Shown in pieces: positions 26,001-34,643 of a stretch of 64,000 nt of DNA (the first letter of the stretch is position 1; each line of letters opens with the position of its first letter). Under the pieces are notes generated by a model that saw only the letters and a program-made list of their open reading frames with translations, did no database searches and was not told where the DNA came from. The DNA lies in contig PLRU01000059.1 of NCBI GenBank assembly GCA_003164045.1, positions 6,669 through 70,668 on the forward strand, in the 5' to 3' direction. A program made the translations under genes and the position numbers. Source of the stretch: Candidatus Lustribacter telmatis (lineage in GTDB: Bacteria; Vulcanimicrobiota; Vulcanimicrobiia; Vulcanimicrobiales; Vulcanimicrobiaceae).

Positions 26001-27017
26001 ATGGCACGCGTCTGTACGGTAATCGCCGCATCGCACTCCCCGTTTTTGTTCACACCCTCGGAACAATGGGAACCGGGCCGAGCGACGCGACTCGCGCGCG
26101 GCGGGCTCTCGCCCGAGACGACGGTCGATACGGTGGCTGAGAACGCCGTGAAGGAAGCGCGCATCAAAGCCGCGTTCGGCGTGTTACGCGAACGCCTGAC
26201 CGCTTCCAAGCCCGACGTCTTGCTGATTTTCGGCGACGATCAGCTCGAGCAATTCGACTTCAAAAATTTTCCCGCGCTCTCGCTGTTTACCGGCGAATCG
26301 TATTCCGGCTACAAGATTTCACGGTGGGTCGGTTTACCGGTTGGTCCCAAGCGCCCGGAACGCGAGAAGACGCCCGAGAACTGGGTAACGGTGCAAAGCC
26401 ATCCCAAATTTTCGCACGCGCTCATGCGCGAGTTGATGGTCGACGGCTTCGATCTCGCGTTCACCAATGAACTGCCCGATCCCGACGAGGGGATGGGCCA
26501 TGCGTTCATGCGGCCGTCGTACTACATCGATCCCGAATACAAGATTCCGAGCGTGCCGTTTTTCGTGAACTGCTACTACGGTCCGCAGCCGACGGCAAAA
26601 CGCTGTTATCAACTCGGCCGCGCGGTGCGGGCGGCGATCGAACGGATTCCGCTCGACCTCAACGTCGCGGTGATCGGTTCGGGCGGCTTGTGGCATCTGC
26701 CGAATTATCCGAATTCGTGGCTGGACGAAACGTTCGATGCCAACATCCTTGCGGGCATTAAAGCCGGCGATGCGCGCAAGACGGCGGAGTATTTCGACAG
26801 CGTCGTGCCGCCGTTCGATCCGGCGAATAAAGCCAGCGTCAACCTCGCCAGCGGCGGGACCGGCATGGTGCTCGGTTACGGCGGCGGCACGGGTGAAACG
26901 CGCAACTGGATCGTTGCTAGCGCCGTCGCCGACGGCAAACCCGGCACGGTCGTCGATTACATTCCCGTGTATGCATCGCCCATCGGCGCGGGCTTCGCGT
27001 ACTGGGATAATCCGTGA
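26001..27017 (+). CDS. class III extradiol ring-cleavage dioxygenase, LigB-type subunit
   Basis: The 338-residue protein belongs to the LigB superfamily, which cleaves catecholic rings (protocatechuate, gallate and similar) with Fe(II). The first iron His is in IAASHSPFLF. The acid/base His sits in SGGLWHLPNYPNSWLDETFD. The usual second iron His (NDH in LigB) is replaced in FGDDQLEQF by Gln. Other features are GMGHAFMRPSY and the C-terminal IGAGFAYW. The true substrate may differ from classic catechols. It is a single-subunit gene with no LigA partner beside it. Confidence 0.8.
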   Translation: MARVCTVIAASHSPFLFTPSEQWEPGRATRLARGGLSPETTVDTVAENAVKEARIKAAFGVLRERLTASKPDVLLIFGDDQLEQFDFKNFPALSLFTGESYSGYKISRWVGLPVGPKRPEREKTPENWVTVQSHPKFSHALMRELMVDGFDLAFTNELPDPDEGMGHAFMRPSYYIDPEYKIPSVPFFVNCYYGPQPTAKRCYQLGRAVRAAIERIPLDLNVAVIGSGGLWHLPNYPNSWLDETFDANILAGIKAGDARKTAEYFDSVVPPFDPANKASVNLASGGTGMVLGYGGGTGETRNWIVASAVADGKPGTVVDYIPVYASPIGAGFAYWDNP

Positions 27018-27021
27018 TCGT

Positions 27022-27888
27022 CTAGCCGAGCAAACGTTTGAGGAAGGCGTCGTGTTTGTACGACGCCGACTGGCCGAACTTCACCACGATCGCCGCGGCC
27101 GACGGAATGACGTACATCGCTTGGCCGCCCGAACCGCTGGCGTGCACGATATCCGGCGGCGTGGCAATGGGACGTAACCACCAGCCGAGGCCATAGCGCG
27201 GGTTCGCGCTCGAACCTTCGAAGCACGGTGCGAGCGAGGCCTCGCGCACCAGCGGCTTCTCCTGCCACGCGCCGCGCGCGAGTACGAGCCGGCCGAATTT
27301 CAGCCATTCGCGCGCGGTGAGAAACGCACCGGTCGGGAGCGGCTGCGTACCGTCTTTGAGCGAGCGCCACGCACCGACGTGCAGCCCGATCGGGTCGAGC
27401 AAACGTTCCCGCAAGTACGCGTGCGGCGTCAGCCCGCGGGGCTCGAGTTTGCGCGCCAGCACCGCGCCGAATACCTGAAGCGGAATGCCGCCGTAGGTGA
27501 AGCGTTCGCCCGGCTCGTCTTTGATCGGCGTGGCGATGGCTTTCTCGTACAGCGGCACCGCCGCGCCCAAGCCGCCGAAGCCGATGCCGCTCGTCAGCGC
27601 GAGCAGTTCGCGCAGCGTGACGCGCGCGTGGCGTTCGTCGGCCGTCCATTCCGGTATCGTCTGCGCGACGCGTTCATCGAGATCGAGCAGTCCGTCGTCG
27701 TGCGCCGCCGCAGCGGTGACACCCCAGAAGCTCTTCGTGCCGCTGTAGAGCGCATGCGGCTTCGCCGCGTCGTAGCCGTTCGCGTAGTGCTCGAGGACGG
27801 TCGCGCCGCCTACCTCGATCAGGAGAGCGTGGAGGGCGTGCCGTTCGGCATACGCGAGCGCTGCGTCCGCATCCATCCCGGCAGGCAT
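27022..27888 (-). CDS. serine hydrolase, beta-lactamase/class C (EstB-like) family
   Basis: This cytoplasmic-looking serine hydrolase of about 288 residues has the SxxK nucleophile motif in YSGTKSFWG, a Tyr motif in FTYGGIP, and a C-terminal ASGSGGQAM in place of the KTG/HxG box. The LTSGIGFGG and YGLGWWLRP stretches are typical of esterase-type members. No signal peptide is seen. ATG 27888 avoids overlap with the divergent gene; ATG 27918 (MYRNYR) is the alternative and would interlock start codons. It converges on the LigB-type gene with a four-base gap. Confidence 0.78.
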   Translation of the reverse strand: MPAGMDADAALAYAERHALHALLIEVGGATVLEHYANGYDAAKPHALYSGTKSFWGVTAAAAHDDGLLDLDERVAQTIPEWTADERHARVTLRELLALTSGIGFGGLGAAVPLYEKAIATPIKDEPGERFTYGGIPLQVFGAVLARKLEPRGLTPHAYLRERLLDPIGLHVGAWRSLKDGTQPLPTGAFLTAREWLKFGRLVLARGAWQEKPLVREASLAPCFEGSSANPRYGLGWWLRPIATPPDIVHASGSGGQAMYVIPSAAAIVVKFGQSASYKHDAFLKRLLG

Positions 27889-27916
27889 GCGACGAACGAT
27901 GCGATAGTTCCGGTAC

Positions 27917-28813
27917 ATGATCGACGGATTCAGCGAACGGCGCATCGCCACGGGCGAGGTGGAACTCAACGTCGCGATCGGCGGCGCGGGTCCGCCGCTC
28001 GTCTGCCTGCACGGCTATCCGCAGTCACACCTCACGTGGCGTAAGGTCGCGCCGGCGCTCGCCGAACGTTACACCGTCGTCCTGCCCGACCTGCGCGGTT
28101 ACGGCGCAAGCGAAATCGTCGCATCGGACGACGCCCACTTCAACTACAGCAAGCGCGTGATGGCGCGCGATGTCGTTGCGCTGATGGCCGCGCTCGGTTA
28201 CGGCCGCTTCTTTCTCGCCGGCCACGATCGCGGCGGCCGCGTTGCTTACCGCCTCGCACTCGATGCGCCCGAACGCGTCGCGGCGATCGCAACGCTCGAC
28301 ATCGTTCCCACGCTCGAGAACTGGGAAGCGATGGATTACCGGCGCGCCTACAGCGCGTATCACTGGCAATTTCTCGCGCAGCCGGCGCCGCTGCCGGAAC
28401 GCTTGATCGGCAGCGATCCCGAGTGGTACTGCGCCCAGCAAATCGGCGCGTGGCTCGAAGATCGCAGCGCCACGGATGAGGCGGCGCTCGACGCGTATTG
28501 CAAAGCTTTCGCGCGGCCCGGCGCCGTGCACGCGGCGTGCGAAGACTATCGTGCCGGATACACGTGCGATCTCGAAGCCGACCGCGCCGATCGCGACGGC
28601 GGGAAAAAGATCGAAGCGCCGCTGCTCGTGCTCTGGGGCGCCGGGCACGACGGCAAGCGTTCTCCGCATTTTCCGAAACTATGGGAGCGTTGGGCCACCG
28701 ATCTCACCACGATGCCGATTCGCAGCGGGCATTTCCTGATGGAAGAAGCGCCGGTTGAGACCGCCGCGGCGCTACGCGGGTTCTTCGACGCCCGCGCGGG
28801 CGTCTTTCACTGA
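27917..28813 (+). CDS. alpha/beta hydrolase, haloacetate (fluoroacetate) dehalogenase-like
   Basis: The 298-residue protein has an aspartate nucleophile in AGHDRGGRVAYR instead of Ser, as in haloalkane and haloacetate dehalogenases and epoxide hydrolases. The paired Arg for carboxylate binding follow the Asp. AYHWQFLAQPAPLPERLIG and DYRAGYTCDLEAD match the fluoroacetate-dehalogenase cap, including the His-Trp and Tyr of the halide pocket, and SGHFLMEEAP holds the catalytic His. Reaction predicted: haloacetate to glycolate and halide. Its last 42 bp overlap the convergent SpoIIE gene. Confidence 0.78.
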   Translation: MIDGFSERRIATGEVELNVAIGGAGPPLVCLHGYPQSHLTWRKVAPALAERYTVVLPDLRGYGASEIVASDDAHFNYSKRVMARDVVALMAALGYGRFFLAGHDRGGRVAYRLALDAPERVAAIATLDIVPTLENWEAMDYRRAYSAYHWQFLAQPAPLPERLIGSDPEWYCAQQIGAWLEDRSATDEAALDAYCKAFARPGAVHAACEDYRAGYTCDLEADRADRDGGKKIEAPLLVLWGAGHDGKRSPHFPKLWERWATDLTTMPIRSGHFLMEEAPVETAAALRGFFDARAGVFH

Positions 28814-31096
28814 CGCGCGGTTCGCTTGAAGTTCGACGCGCGTACCGAACGGCGTGCGTTCGACTTCCACTGCGTCGGCAAACGCGCGCATCAGGGGTAA
28901 GCCGAAGCCGCGGCCCTCAACGGCAACGTCGCTGTGCCACGAACCGAAGTCCCGGATCTCTACGGTCACCGCATCGATCGTCGCCCGCCCGCGCACGCGC
29001 AGCGCGCCGGGTGCGCCCTGGTAGGCGTGTTCGATCGCGTTTCCGATCGCCTCGCCCGCCGCAACGAGGAGATCGCCGACGCGGTCGGCCATGCCGGCGC
29101 CGTTGAGAAACCGGGCGATCGCCGTGCGCGCGCGGCCGGCGTTAGCCGGTTCGGCCGGCAGCGTGAGATCCAAGCGATCCAGCGTTGCGGATGCCGTAAC
29201 GGCGAGGAGTGCGACGTCGTCGAGCGGGGCTTCATCCCCGAGCAGCATGCGGTAGACGGCGCCCGCAACATCGTCACCGGCAGAGGCCGATGCAAGCAGT
29301 GCGGCTTCCAAACGCGCCGGCGCCGTACCGGTGTCGCCGCTTTTGAGCAAACCGTTGGTGTAGAGCAGCATCGACGAACCGGGTTCGAGCCGGAACTCGA
29401 CGTCTGCATACTGCGCGTTCGCGTCCGCGCCGAGGAGGCAGCCGGTGACGGCGGGATGTGTGATTTCCCCACGCGGATCGGCAATTGCCGGCCCGGCGTG
29501 GCCCGCCGATGCGAGCGTCACGTCGAGCGAGAGCGGTTCGAGTATGGCCACGAGTGCAGAGGCCAAACCTTCGTTGTGCGCGCGGGCCAGTACGCCGTTC
29601 ACGCGCGTGAGGATCGCACTCGGGCGCGGATCGTCACGTGCCGACGAGCGGATTGCGGCGCGCAATGCCGACATCGCGACCGACGCATCGAGGCCGTGGC
29701 CGACGACATCGCCGATCGAGAGCAAGATGCGTCCGTCGGGCAGCGCCATGGCGTCATACCAATCGCCGCCGATCTGTTCTTCGCGGGCGGCCGGCGCATA
29801 GGCGACCGAAAGCGTGAGCCCCTCGACGGCCGGCAGCGATCCCGGTAAGAGCGCGCGCTGCAATCCGCTCGTTACGCTGGGTTCGCGTTCGGCGAGCGCC
29901 GCGGCGTGATACGCCATCGCCGCGCGATCGATGATGCGCTCTAAGACGGCGACGTCGGCGGACTGCAGATGCGGTCGCGTTTCCGCACCCAGGACCAGAA
30001 TCGCACCGCGAACATCGCCGGCGATGACGAACGGAATGACGGCCGCCGAACGGAATTGCAGCGCGTCGAGAATGGCCATGTGGCGCGGTGCGCAGGCGAA
30101 CGATGCGATCAGGGCGGGCGTAATCTCCGGCACATACTCGGTTTCGCCGGTCGCGATCGCGCGCGCGATCGGTGAGCCGTCACTCATTGAGTGCGGATAT
30201 TCGCGCTCGAGCATCCAGGCGAAATCGCGCTTCGCCGGTTGACGATGTACGACGCTCTTGAGTTGGATCGCATCGCCGTCGCGGAAGTAGGCCAAGTACC
30301 AATCGCCGAGCGCGGGCACGATGATGTCGCCGAGCGCGTCGAGCGTACGGCCCGGTCGCGTGATCCCGACAAAACGTTCTGCCGCAGCGGCGAGCAGACG
30401 CCACGTACGCACGTCGGCGCTCGCCACCGCGTCGGCCGTTTCGCGAAACGCCGAGCGCCGCCGCGCGAGCGCGTCGACGCGCGCGATCAGTTCGGCAACC
30501 GTGAACGGTTTGACGAGATAGTCATCGATGCCGACGTCGATGGCGGCATCTGCGGCCTCGTCGCCGCCCTTGCCTGAAAGTAAGACGATCGGAATGTCCG
30601 CCGTGCGCGGGTCTTCTCGCAACATGCGCGCCGCTTCGAAGCCGTCGATAAACGGCATCCGCGCATCGCTCACGATCACGTCGGGCCGGTGCGTGCGGGC
30701 CGCGGCGACGAGCGCGGCGCCGTCGCTGACCGTGTCGACCGCATACTTCGCCGCCAGCATCGTAGCGAGATACGCACGCAAGTCGGCGTTGTCGTCGGCG
30801 ATCAGCACCCGCAGGCGGGTACCGGCTTCCGGCGCATCGCCGGTCACGGCCGATCCGGACGCCGGCGCGTCGGGGACGGTGGTGCCGGCAAAAAACGCCT
30901 CCGCAACCTGCTGCAAGCGCAACGCGGTGCGGCGCGCAAGCTCGATCGCGGCGCGGCCATCCACGTCGACGATCGTTCCGGCAAGTTCGTCGAGAGCCGC
31001 CGTCAGCAGCGTCCACGGCGTGCGAAGCTCGTCTTCAACCGCTTGCAAACGATCGTGGAGCGAGGACGCGATGCCGTCGCCGGAATCAGCGGTCAT
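28772..31096 (-). CDS. receiver-GAF-SpoIIE phosphatase-HATPase multidomain signalling protein
   Basis: This protein of about 774 residues starts at ATG 31096. Domain order: a short helical N-terminus, a receiver domain (LIADDNADLRAYL, phospho-acceptor Asp in VSDARMPFIDG, Lys in LVKPFT), a GAF-like region (about 270-420), and a PP2C-type SpoIIE phosphatase. The phosphatase shows GGDWYDAMALPDGR and SIGDVVGHG with metal-binding Asp residues, and LASAGHAGP. The C-terminal anti-sigma-type ATPase domain has GEAIGNAIEHAY and GRGFGLPLM. It likely both dephosphorylates an anti-anti-sigma factor and acts as the switch kinase, under control of phosphorylation. No partner STAS gene is adjacent. Confidence 0.87.
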   Translation of the reverse strand: MTADSGDGIASSLHDRLQAVEDELRTPWTLLTAALDELAGTIVDVDGRAAIELARRTALRLQQVAEAFFAGTTVPDAPASGSAVTGDAPEAGTRLRVLIADDNADLRAYLATMLAAKYAVDTVSDGAALVAAARTHRPDVIVSDARMPFIDGFEAARMLREDPRTADIPIVLLSGKGGDEAADAAIDVGIDDYLVKPFTVAELIARVDALARRRSAFRETADAVASADVRTWRLLAAAAERFVGITRPGRTLDALGDIIVPALGDWYLAYFRDGDAIQLKSVVHRQPAKRDFAWMLEREYPHSMSDGSPIARAIATGETEYVPEITPALIASFACAPRHMAILDALQFRSAAVIPFVIAGDVRGAILVLGAETRPHLQSADVAVLERIIDRAAMAYHAAALAEREPSVTSGLQRALLPGSLPAVEGLTLSVAYAPAAREEQIGGDWYDAMALPDGRILLSIGDVVGHGLDASVAMSALRAAIRSSARDDPRPSAILTRVNGVLARAHNEGLASALVAILEPLSLDVTLASAGHAGPAIADPRGEITHPAVTGCLLGADANAQYADVEFRLEPGSSMLLYTNGLLKSGDTGTAPARLEAALLASASAGDDVAGAVYRMLLGDEAPLDDVALLAVTASATLDRLDLTLPAEPANAGRARTAIARFLNGAGMADRVGDLLVAAGEAIGNAIEHAYQGAPGALRVRGRATIDAVTVEIRDFGSWHSDVAVEGRGFGLPLMRAFADAVEVERTPFGTRVELQANRASVKDARAGVEEPA

Positions 31097-31177
31097 GCAA
31101 CAAAGAGACTCCCGGGAAACGGAAAGCGAGCGGACCTGCCGGACCGCCGCATCGCCCGTTCCCAATTGGCGGAAAGC

Positions 31178-31621
31178 CTAAACGTAGGGCGGCGACTTCA
31201 CCATATGCTGGTCGAGGTGCTCGTAACCGTTGCTCTCATAGAACTGCGGGGCGGGTTCGTGGGTACCGCCGCTGGTGACTTCGATTTGGCTGCAGCGGCG
31301 CTGCGCGGCGAACGACTCGGCTGCAGCGAGCAGCAGTTTACCCACGCCTTTACGGCGGTGATGTGCGCCGACCACGAGCGAGGTGATGCGCCCAATCCAC
31401 ACGTCGGCGTGGAAGCCGGGGAAAACGTGCACGCTGACGACGCCGATGACGTCCTCGGCCGACTCCGCGACGAACACGGCATCGTCGGGGCGCCCACCCA
31501 CCAACTGCAGGCGGCTGAGAATGAAGCTCGGATGGGTTGAGTACCCGAGCTCGCCCAGCAGATCGGCGATTTTCGGGGCATCGGAGTCGACGGCGCGGCG
31601 GACAACAGGGGCGCTAATCAC
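31178..31621 (-). CDS. GNAT-family N-acetyltransferase
   Basis: The 147-residue protein (GTG start) shows the GNAT acetyl-CoA site as SLVVGAHHRRKGVGKLLL and the C-terminal APQFYESNGYEHLDQHM. The N-terminus VVRRAVDSDAPKIADLL is typical of small amino-group acetylating enzymes. The acceptor is unknown. It lies 81 bp upstream of the signalling gene in the same orientation. Confidence 0.85.
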   Translation of the reverse strand: MISAPVVRRAVDSDAPKIADLLGELGYSTHPSFILSRLQLVGGRPDDAVFVAESAEDVIGVVSVHVFPGFHADVWIGRITSLVVGAHHRRKGVGKLLLAAAESFAAQRRCSQIEVTSGGTHEPAPQFYESNGYEHLDQHMVKSPPYV

Positions 31622-31720
31622 GAGGCATCCCCTTCGCGCGCCACAGGAGCGAGCCTGTCCTGAACCGGGTCGAAGGCAAGGCCGGGATCAAGGGGGCGCG
31701 GTGGCTAACAGAAGACGCCG
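31622..31720. other. intergenic region with REP-like remnant
   Basis: The 99 bp hold no gene. The text GCCTGTCCTGAACCGGGTCGA (near 31651) resembles dispersed REP-type palindromes with a CCTGTCGAAGG core that occur in many bacterial genomes, but it lacks a second arm here. It may be a decayed copy. The promoter for the gene at 31721 should also lie here. Confidence 0.3.
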
Positions 31721-32122
31721 ATGGATCAGCCGCCGCGTCACTTTCATGCCAATGAACGCTTCTTCATCGAGATCGCCTTCGAAGAGCCGTTACCCGAAGG
31801 AGCGATCCCGCTCGCCGAATTCGCCGGTCCGTTGGGTCCCGGCGGACCCGCGCTGACGTTCTGGACATCGACGGCCGGTCCGGCCGACAACGACGCGGGG
31901 CAGCGCCGCCAGGTGCGGCTGGTCGGCAAAATTCCCGAGGAAGCGCCGCCGGGCATGTATCGCGTCACGCACCTCGAGGTCCGCTGGGCGGCCGAAATGC
32001 CGCTGTCATGGGAAGCCGTGGGCGTGCCGATCAAGCACCTCGGCGGCGACGTCCTCATCTCGGTCGACGTCGCGACGGCGCGGTCGCAGCCGGCCATCCC
32101 GCGGGTCGTGGCCGCAGGCTAA
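31721..32122 (+). CDS. hypothetical protein
   Basis: This 133-residue protein has no signal peptide, membrane segment or known motif. It contains a His-Phe-His start (PPRHFHANERFF) and an Ig-like beta pattern ending in VRLVGKIPEEAPPGMYRV, suggesting a beta-sandwich. Codon use matches neighbours. It is followed 18 bp later by a secreted-protein gene in the same direction. I do not recognise it. Confidence 0.55.
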   Translation: MDQPPRHFHANERFFIEIAFEEPLPEGAIPLAEFAGPLGPGGPALTFWTSTAGPADNDAGQRRQVRLVGKIPEEAPPGMYRVTHLEVRWAAEMPLSWEAVGVPIKHLGGDVLISVDVATARSQPAIPRVVAAG

Positions 32123-32140
32123 GCGAAACGGCGTCGTGGT

Positions 32141-32584
32141 ATGGAAATGAGATCGCTTCTTCAGCGCACCATGGCGTGCGCGTTCGTCCTCGGTGCGGCA
32201 CTCGCGCTGGCGCCCGCGCCGGCCCGGGCCGATATCTCGCTCGAAGGCGGCGCCGCCGTCTCCGGCGGTAAGGCCGGCGCCGCCGGCGCGCTCTCGCTCG
32301 GACTCCTCAATTTGCCGCTCGTGCCGCTCGCGGGCGAGCTGACCGTTGCGGTGCCGTTCAACGGCGGCTACGCCACCACGTTTGACGCTCGGCTCTCGTT
32401 CGCCGGGACGGCCATCGGCGCCGGGGCGGGCTTTGGCACCCTCGGCGCGACGAATCGCACCGGCGCGATCTACGACGTGCTACTGGCCCACGGGATCGCC
32501 CCCCACACGGCGCTCGAAGCGCGCCTCTACTTCGGACCGTCGCGACCGTCCACGCTCTTCGCCGGCGTCCGCTTCTCGCTCTGA
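32141..32584 (+). CDS. small secreted or outer-membrane protein
   Basis: The 147-residue protein has a signal peptide (MRSLLQRTMACAFVLGAALA, from ATG 32147; ATG 32141 also possible) cleaved near ARADI. The mature part is Gly/Ala-rich with alternating hydrophobic residues and ends TLFAGVRFSL, a pattern of a small beta-barrel ending near a Phe. It may be an outer-membrane protein. Function unknown. Confidence 0.55.
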   Translation: MEMRSLLQRTMACAFVLGAALALAPAPARADISLEGGAAVSGGKAGAAGALSLGLLNLPLVPLAGELTVAVPFNGGYATTFDARLSFAGTAIGAGAGFGTLGATNRTGAIYDVLLAHGIAPHTALEARLYFGPSRPSTLFAGVRFSL

Positions 32585-32632
32585 ACCCGGAAGTACAGGG
32601 AACCAAGCGCTCGAGAGCGATTGGTTAGAACG

Positions 32633-32821
32633 ATGTTCCCATATGACTCGGGGAATTTGATCCGGTGCGATTGCGGCCACGCCGTCTCCCAACACTCGGA
32701 GGCGGGCTGCTCGGCCGGGCCGCAGCCCTGCCGTTGCCAAAAGTCCCCCGCCGCGATCGTGCTCGACGAGATCGCCCTCCTACGCCCGGAATGGCTCTCC
32801 GCTAAGCCCAACCAGAGCTAA
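32633..32821 (+). CDS. small Cys/His-rich protein (possible zinc-binding)
   Basis: This 62-residue protein has a run of metal-ligand residues, RCDCGHAVSQHSEAGC then PCRCQKS, arranged as CxCxH...H...C...CxC. That is enough for one or two zinc sites. I prefer ATG 32633 over the track TTG at 32621. Its stop overlaps by four bases that of the convergent lipoprotein gene. It could be a small regulatory or DNA-binding ribbon; nothing more can be said. Confidence 0.55.
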   Translation: MFPYDSGNLIRCDCGHAVSQHSEAGCSAGPQPCRCQKSPAAIVLDEIALLRPEWLSAKPNQS

Positions 32822-33276
32822 GTAGAGAAGCGCGGGTTGCCGGCGATCCGGACGTAGGGCGAGCAGCCGTTCTGGGCGACGTCGTCGAGCGCGACGGTGT
32901 AGTGGCGGTTCGCGCGCAGGCCGACGGCGCTCGCGCGATAGTAGACCGGCGCGGGGAACGGCGCCCGGGCGGCGTGCGCCGGTGCTGCGGTGCGTTCGAG
33001 CGCAGCCGCGTGGCTAACGCCCTTGTCGCCGGTGGCGACGACCGAGACGGACTTCGGCAGTTCGCGCGATGCGACCACGAGCACCGGGGTGCCGGCCGAA
33101 ACGCCGGCGCTGCCGGGTGCGGGCGAGACGAGTGCGACGTGCGTGCCGTAGGGCAGCGAGCACGGCAGGTTGGCGGTAACGATGGGCGCTGCCGGCATCG
33201 TCGTCGACGCCTCGACGGCGCCGCAGCCGGTGAGAAGCAGCACGGTCAAAGCGAGGGCGGCGAGCGGGCGGAACAT
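32818..33276 (-). CDS. predicted lipoprotein
   Basis: This 152-residue protein starts at ATG 33276, well inside the longer track ORF. It has a strong lipoprotein signal (MFRPLAALALTVLLLTGCG, lipobox LTGC). The mature part shows an Ig-like pattern (HVALVSPAPGSAGVSAGTPVLVV) and two Cys (LPCSLP and NGCSPY) that may pair. No enzymatic motif is visible. It stands 62 bp downstream of the HD phosphohydrolase gene. Confidence 0.68.
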   Translation of the reverse strand: MFRPLAALALTVLLLTGCGAVEASTTMPAAPIVTANLPCSLPYGTHVALVSPAPGSAGVSAGTPVLVVASRELPKSVSVVATGDKGVSHAAALERTAAPAHAARAPFPAPVYYRASAVGLRANRHYTVALDDVAQNGCSPYVRIAGNPRFST

Positions 33277-33338
33277 GGTATCTAGGAAACGCCGCCGGGC
33301 TGAGAGCAGTGCCGTTCTCAGCAACTTTTCAGCCGCCG

Positions 33339-34586
33339 TTAATCGGCCGCTCCGAGGTCGAACAGCGAGGGCATGCCGCCGGTGGCGATGATGGCCGAGC
33401 AACGTAACCGAGCCTCCGCCAACGGCACGCGATCCTTGCGCACGAAGAGTTTGCGCCAATAGGCCTTGCCGCTGAGCTTTCCGATCAGATCGGAGGCTTG
33501 CCGTGCATCGACGATGCGCCCGGTGACGTGCACGCGTACGGTGGGTTTGCTCTCGTCGCCGCCGAGCGGCAGACGATGCAGCAACTGCTCCTGCGAATCG
33601 CTCCACACCGCGTCGCCGTAGGCAGCGCGCAATTCGCGCTCGCAGGCTTCGTAGGTGACGAGATCTCGCTCGGCGTTGAATTCCGCCGCGAGTCCATAGA
33701 CGGTGACGCGCTCGCGCAAGCCGCGCGCCGCTTCGGACTGCGACGTGCGCATCGCATCGACCACGCGGAAGTCGTCCCAGGCGAGAAATTCATCGATCGG
33801 ATCGAGGACGCGCGGATCGGGCCAGAGTTCTTCGAGCCCTTCGCGCAGCACGCGCTCGAATGCGCGTGTGGTGTGGTGGAAATAGATCGTCGCGAACATC
33901 CAATAGCGCGCGAGGACGAAGCTCTCGAGCGCAACCACACCGCGGCCATCGACGCCAAGTTCTTGGTGGCCGTCGTGATCGAAGACGCGCAGCGATGCGA
34001 TCAGTTGTTCTACGTCGTAGCGTCCGTTCACCACGCCGGTAAAGTAGGCGTCGCGCAGCAAGTAGTCCATCCGGTCGGCGTCGAGGTTCGGTCCCGAGAC
34101 GAGTTCGCGCAACACCGGATAGCGCGTCGATGTGCCGGTGATGAGCGCGAGCACTTCGGCGGCATCGACGTCGATCGCGGCGAGGTGCTGGGCGATTTCA
34201 GCGCGCGCAAGAATGTCTTCGGTGCGCTGCTCGTGGCGGATGCCGAGCACCGATTCGCAGGCGTGGCTGAACGGTCCGTGCCCGATGTCGTGCAGCAGCA
34301 AGCTCGCGCGCAGCAAGCGCCGCTGATCCGTATAGTCGCGCTCCGATGCGAACGCTTGCGGCGAATACGTGCGGATCGCTTCGAGTGCGCGCGTGCCGAT
34401 CGCGAGGGCCCCGAGGGCGTGCGTGAAGCGTGAATGCTCCGCCGACGGAAACGCCAAGTAGGCCAGGCCGAGCTGGCGCAGCCGCCGCAGGCGCTGCACG
34501 GCCGGCGCCTCGAGCAGCGCGACTTCGCCCGCGTCGAGCTCGATGAACCGGTGGATCGGATCGAAGATCCGCTTGCCCTTGGCCAC
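33339..34586 (-). CDS. HD-domain phosphohydrolase (dGTPase/SAMHD1-like)
   Basis: The 415-residue protein begins KRIFDPIHRFIELD and has the HD signature split as SRFTHALGA and LLHDIGHGPFSHACE, with DADRMDYLLRD downstream carrying the last metal Asp. These are the marks of the YwfO/SAMHD1-type deoxynucleotide triphosphohydrolases. It lies divergent to dnaG with 57 bp between starts, fitting a role in dNTP balance or replication, but activity is inferred from family only. Confidence 0.85.
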   Translation of the reverse strand: MAKGKRIFDPIHRFIELDAGEVALLEAPAVQRLRRLRQLGLAYLAFPSAEHSRFTHALGALAIGTRALEAIRTYSPQAFASERDYTDQRRLLRASLLLHDIGHGPFSHACESVLGIRHEQRTEDILARAEIAQHLAAIDVDAAEVLALITGTSTRYPVLRELVSGPNLDADRMDYLLRDAYFTGVVNGRYDVEQLIASLRVFDHDGHQELGVDGRGVVALESFVLARYWMFATIYFHHTTRAFERVLREGLEELWPDPRVLDPIDEFLAWDDFRVVDAMRTSQSEAARGLRERVTVYGLAAEFNAERDLVTYEACERELRAAYGDAVWSDSQEQLLHRLPLGGDESKPTVRVHVTGRIVDARQASDLIGKLSGKAYWRKLFVRKDRVPLAEARLRCSAIIATGGMPSLFDLGAAD

Positions 34587-34643
34587 GCCGGAGCACTTCG
34601 GCGCCGAGAGAGGGTCCCATGCGGCGCGTCGAACGGGTGTACG

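Noticed and set aside
31651-31671. Full REP element
   Set aside because: Only one arm resembles the repeat core; no second arm or second copy close by.
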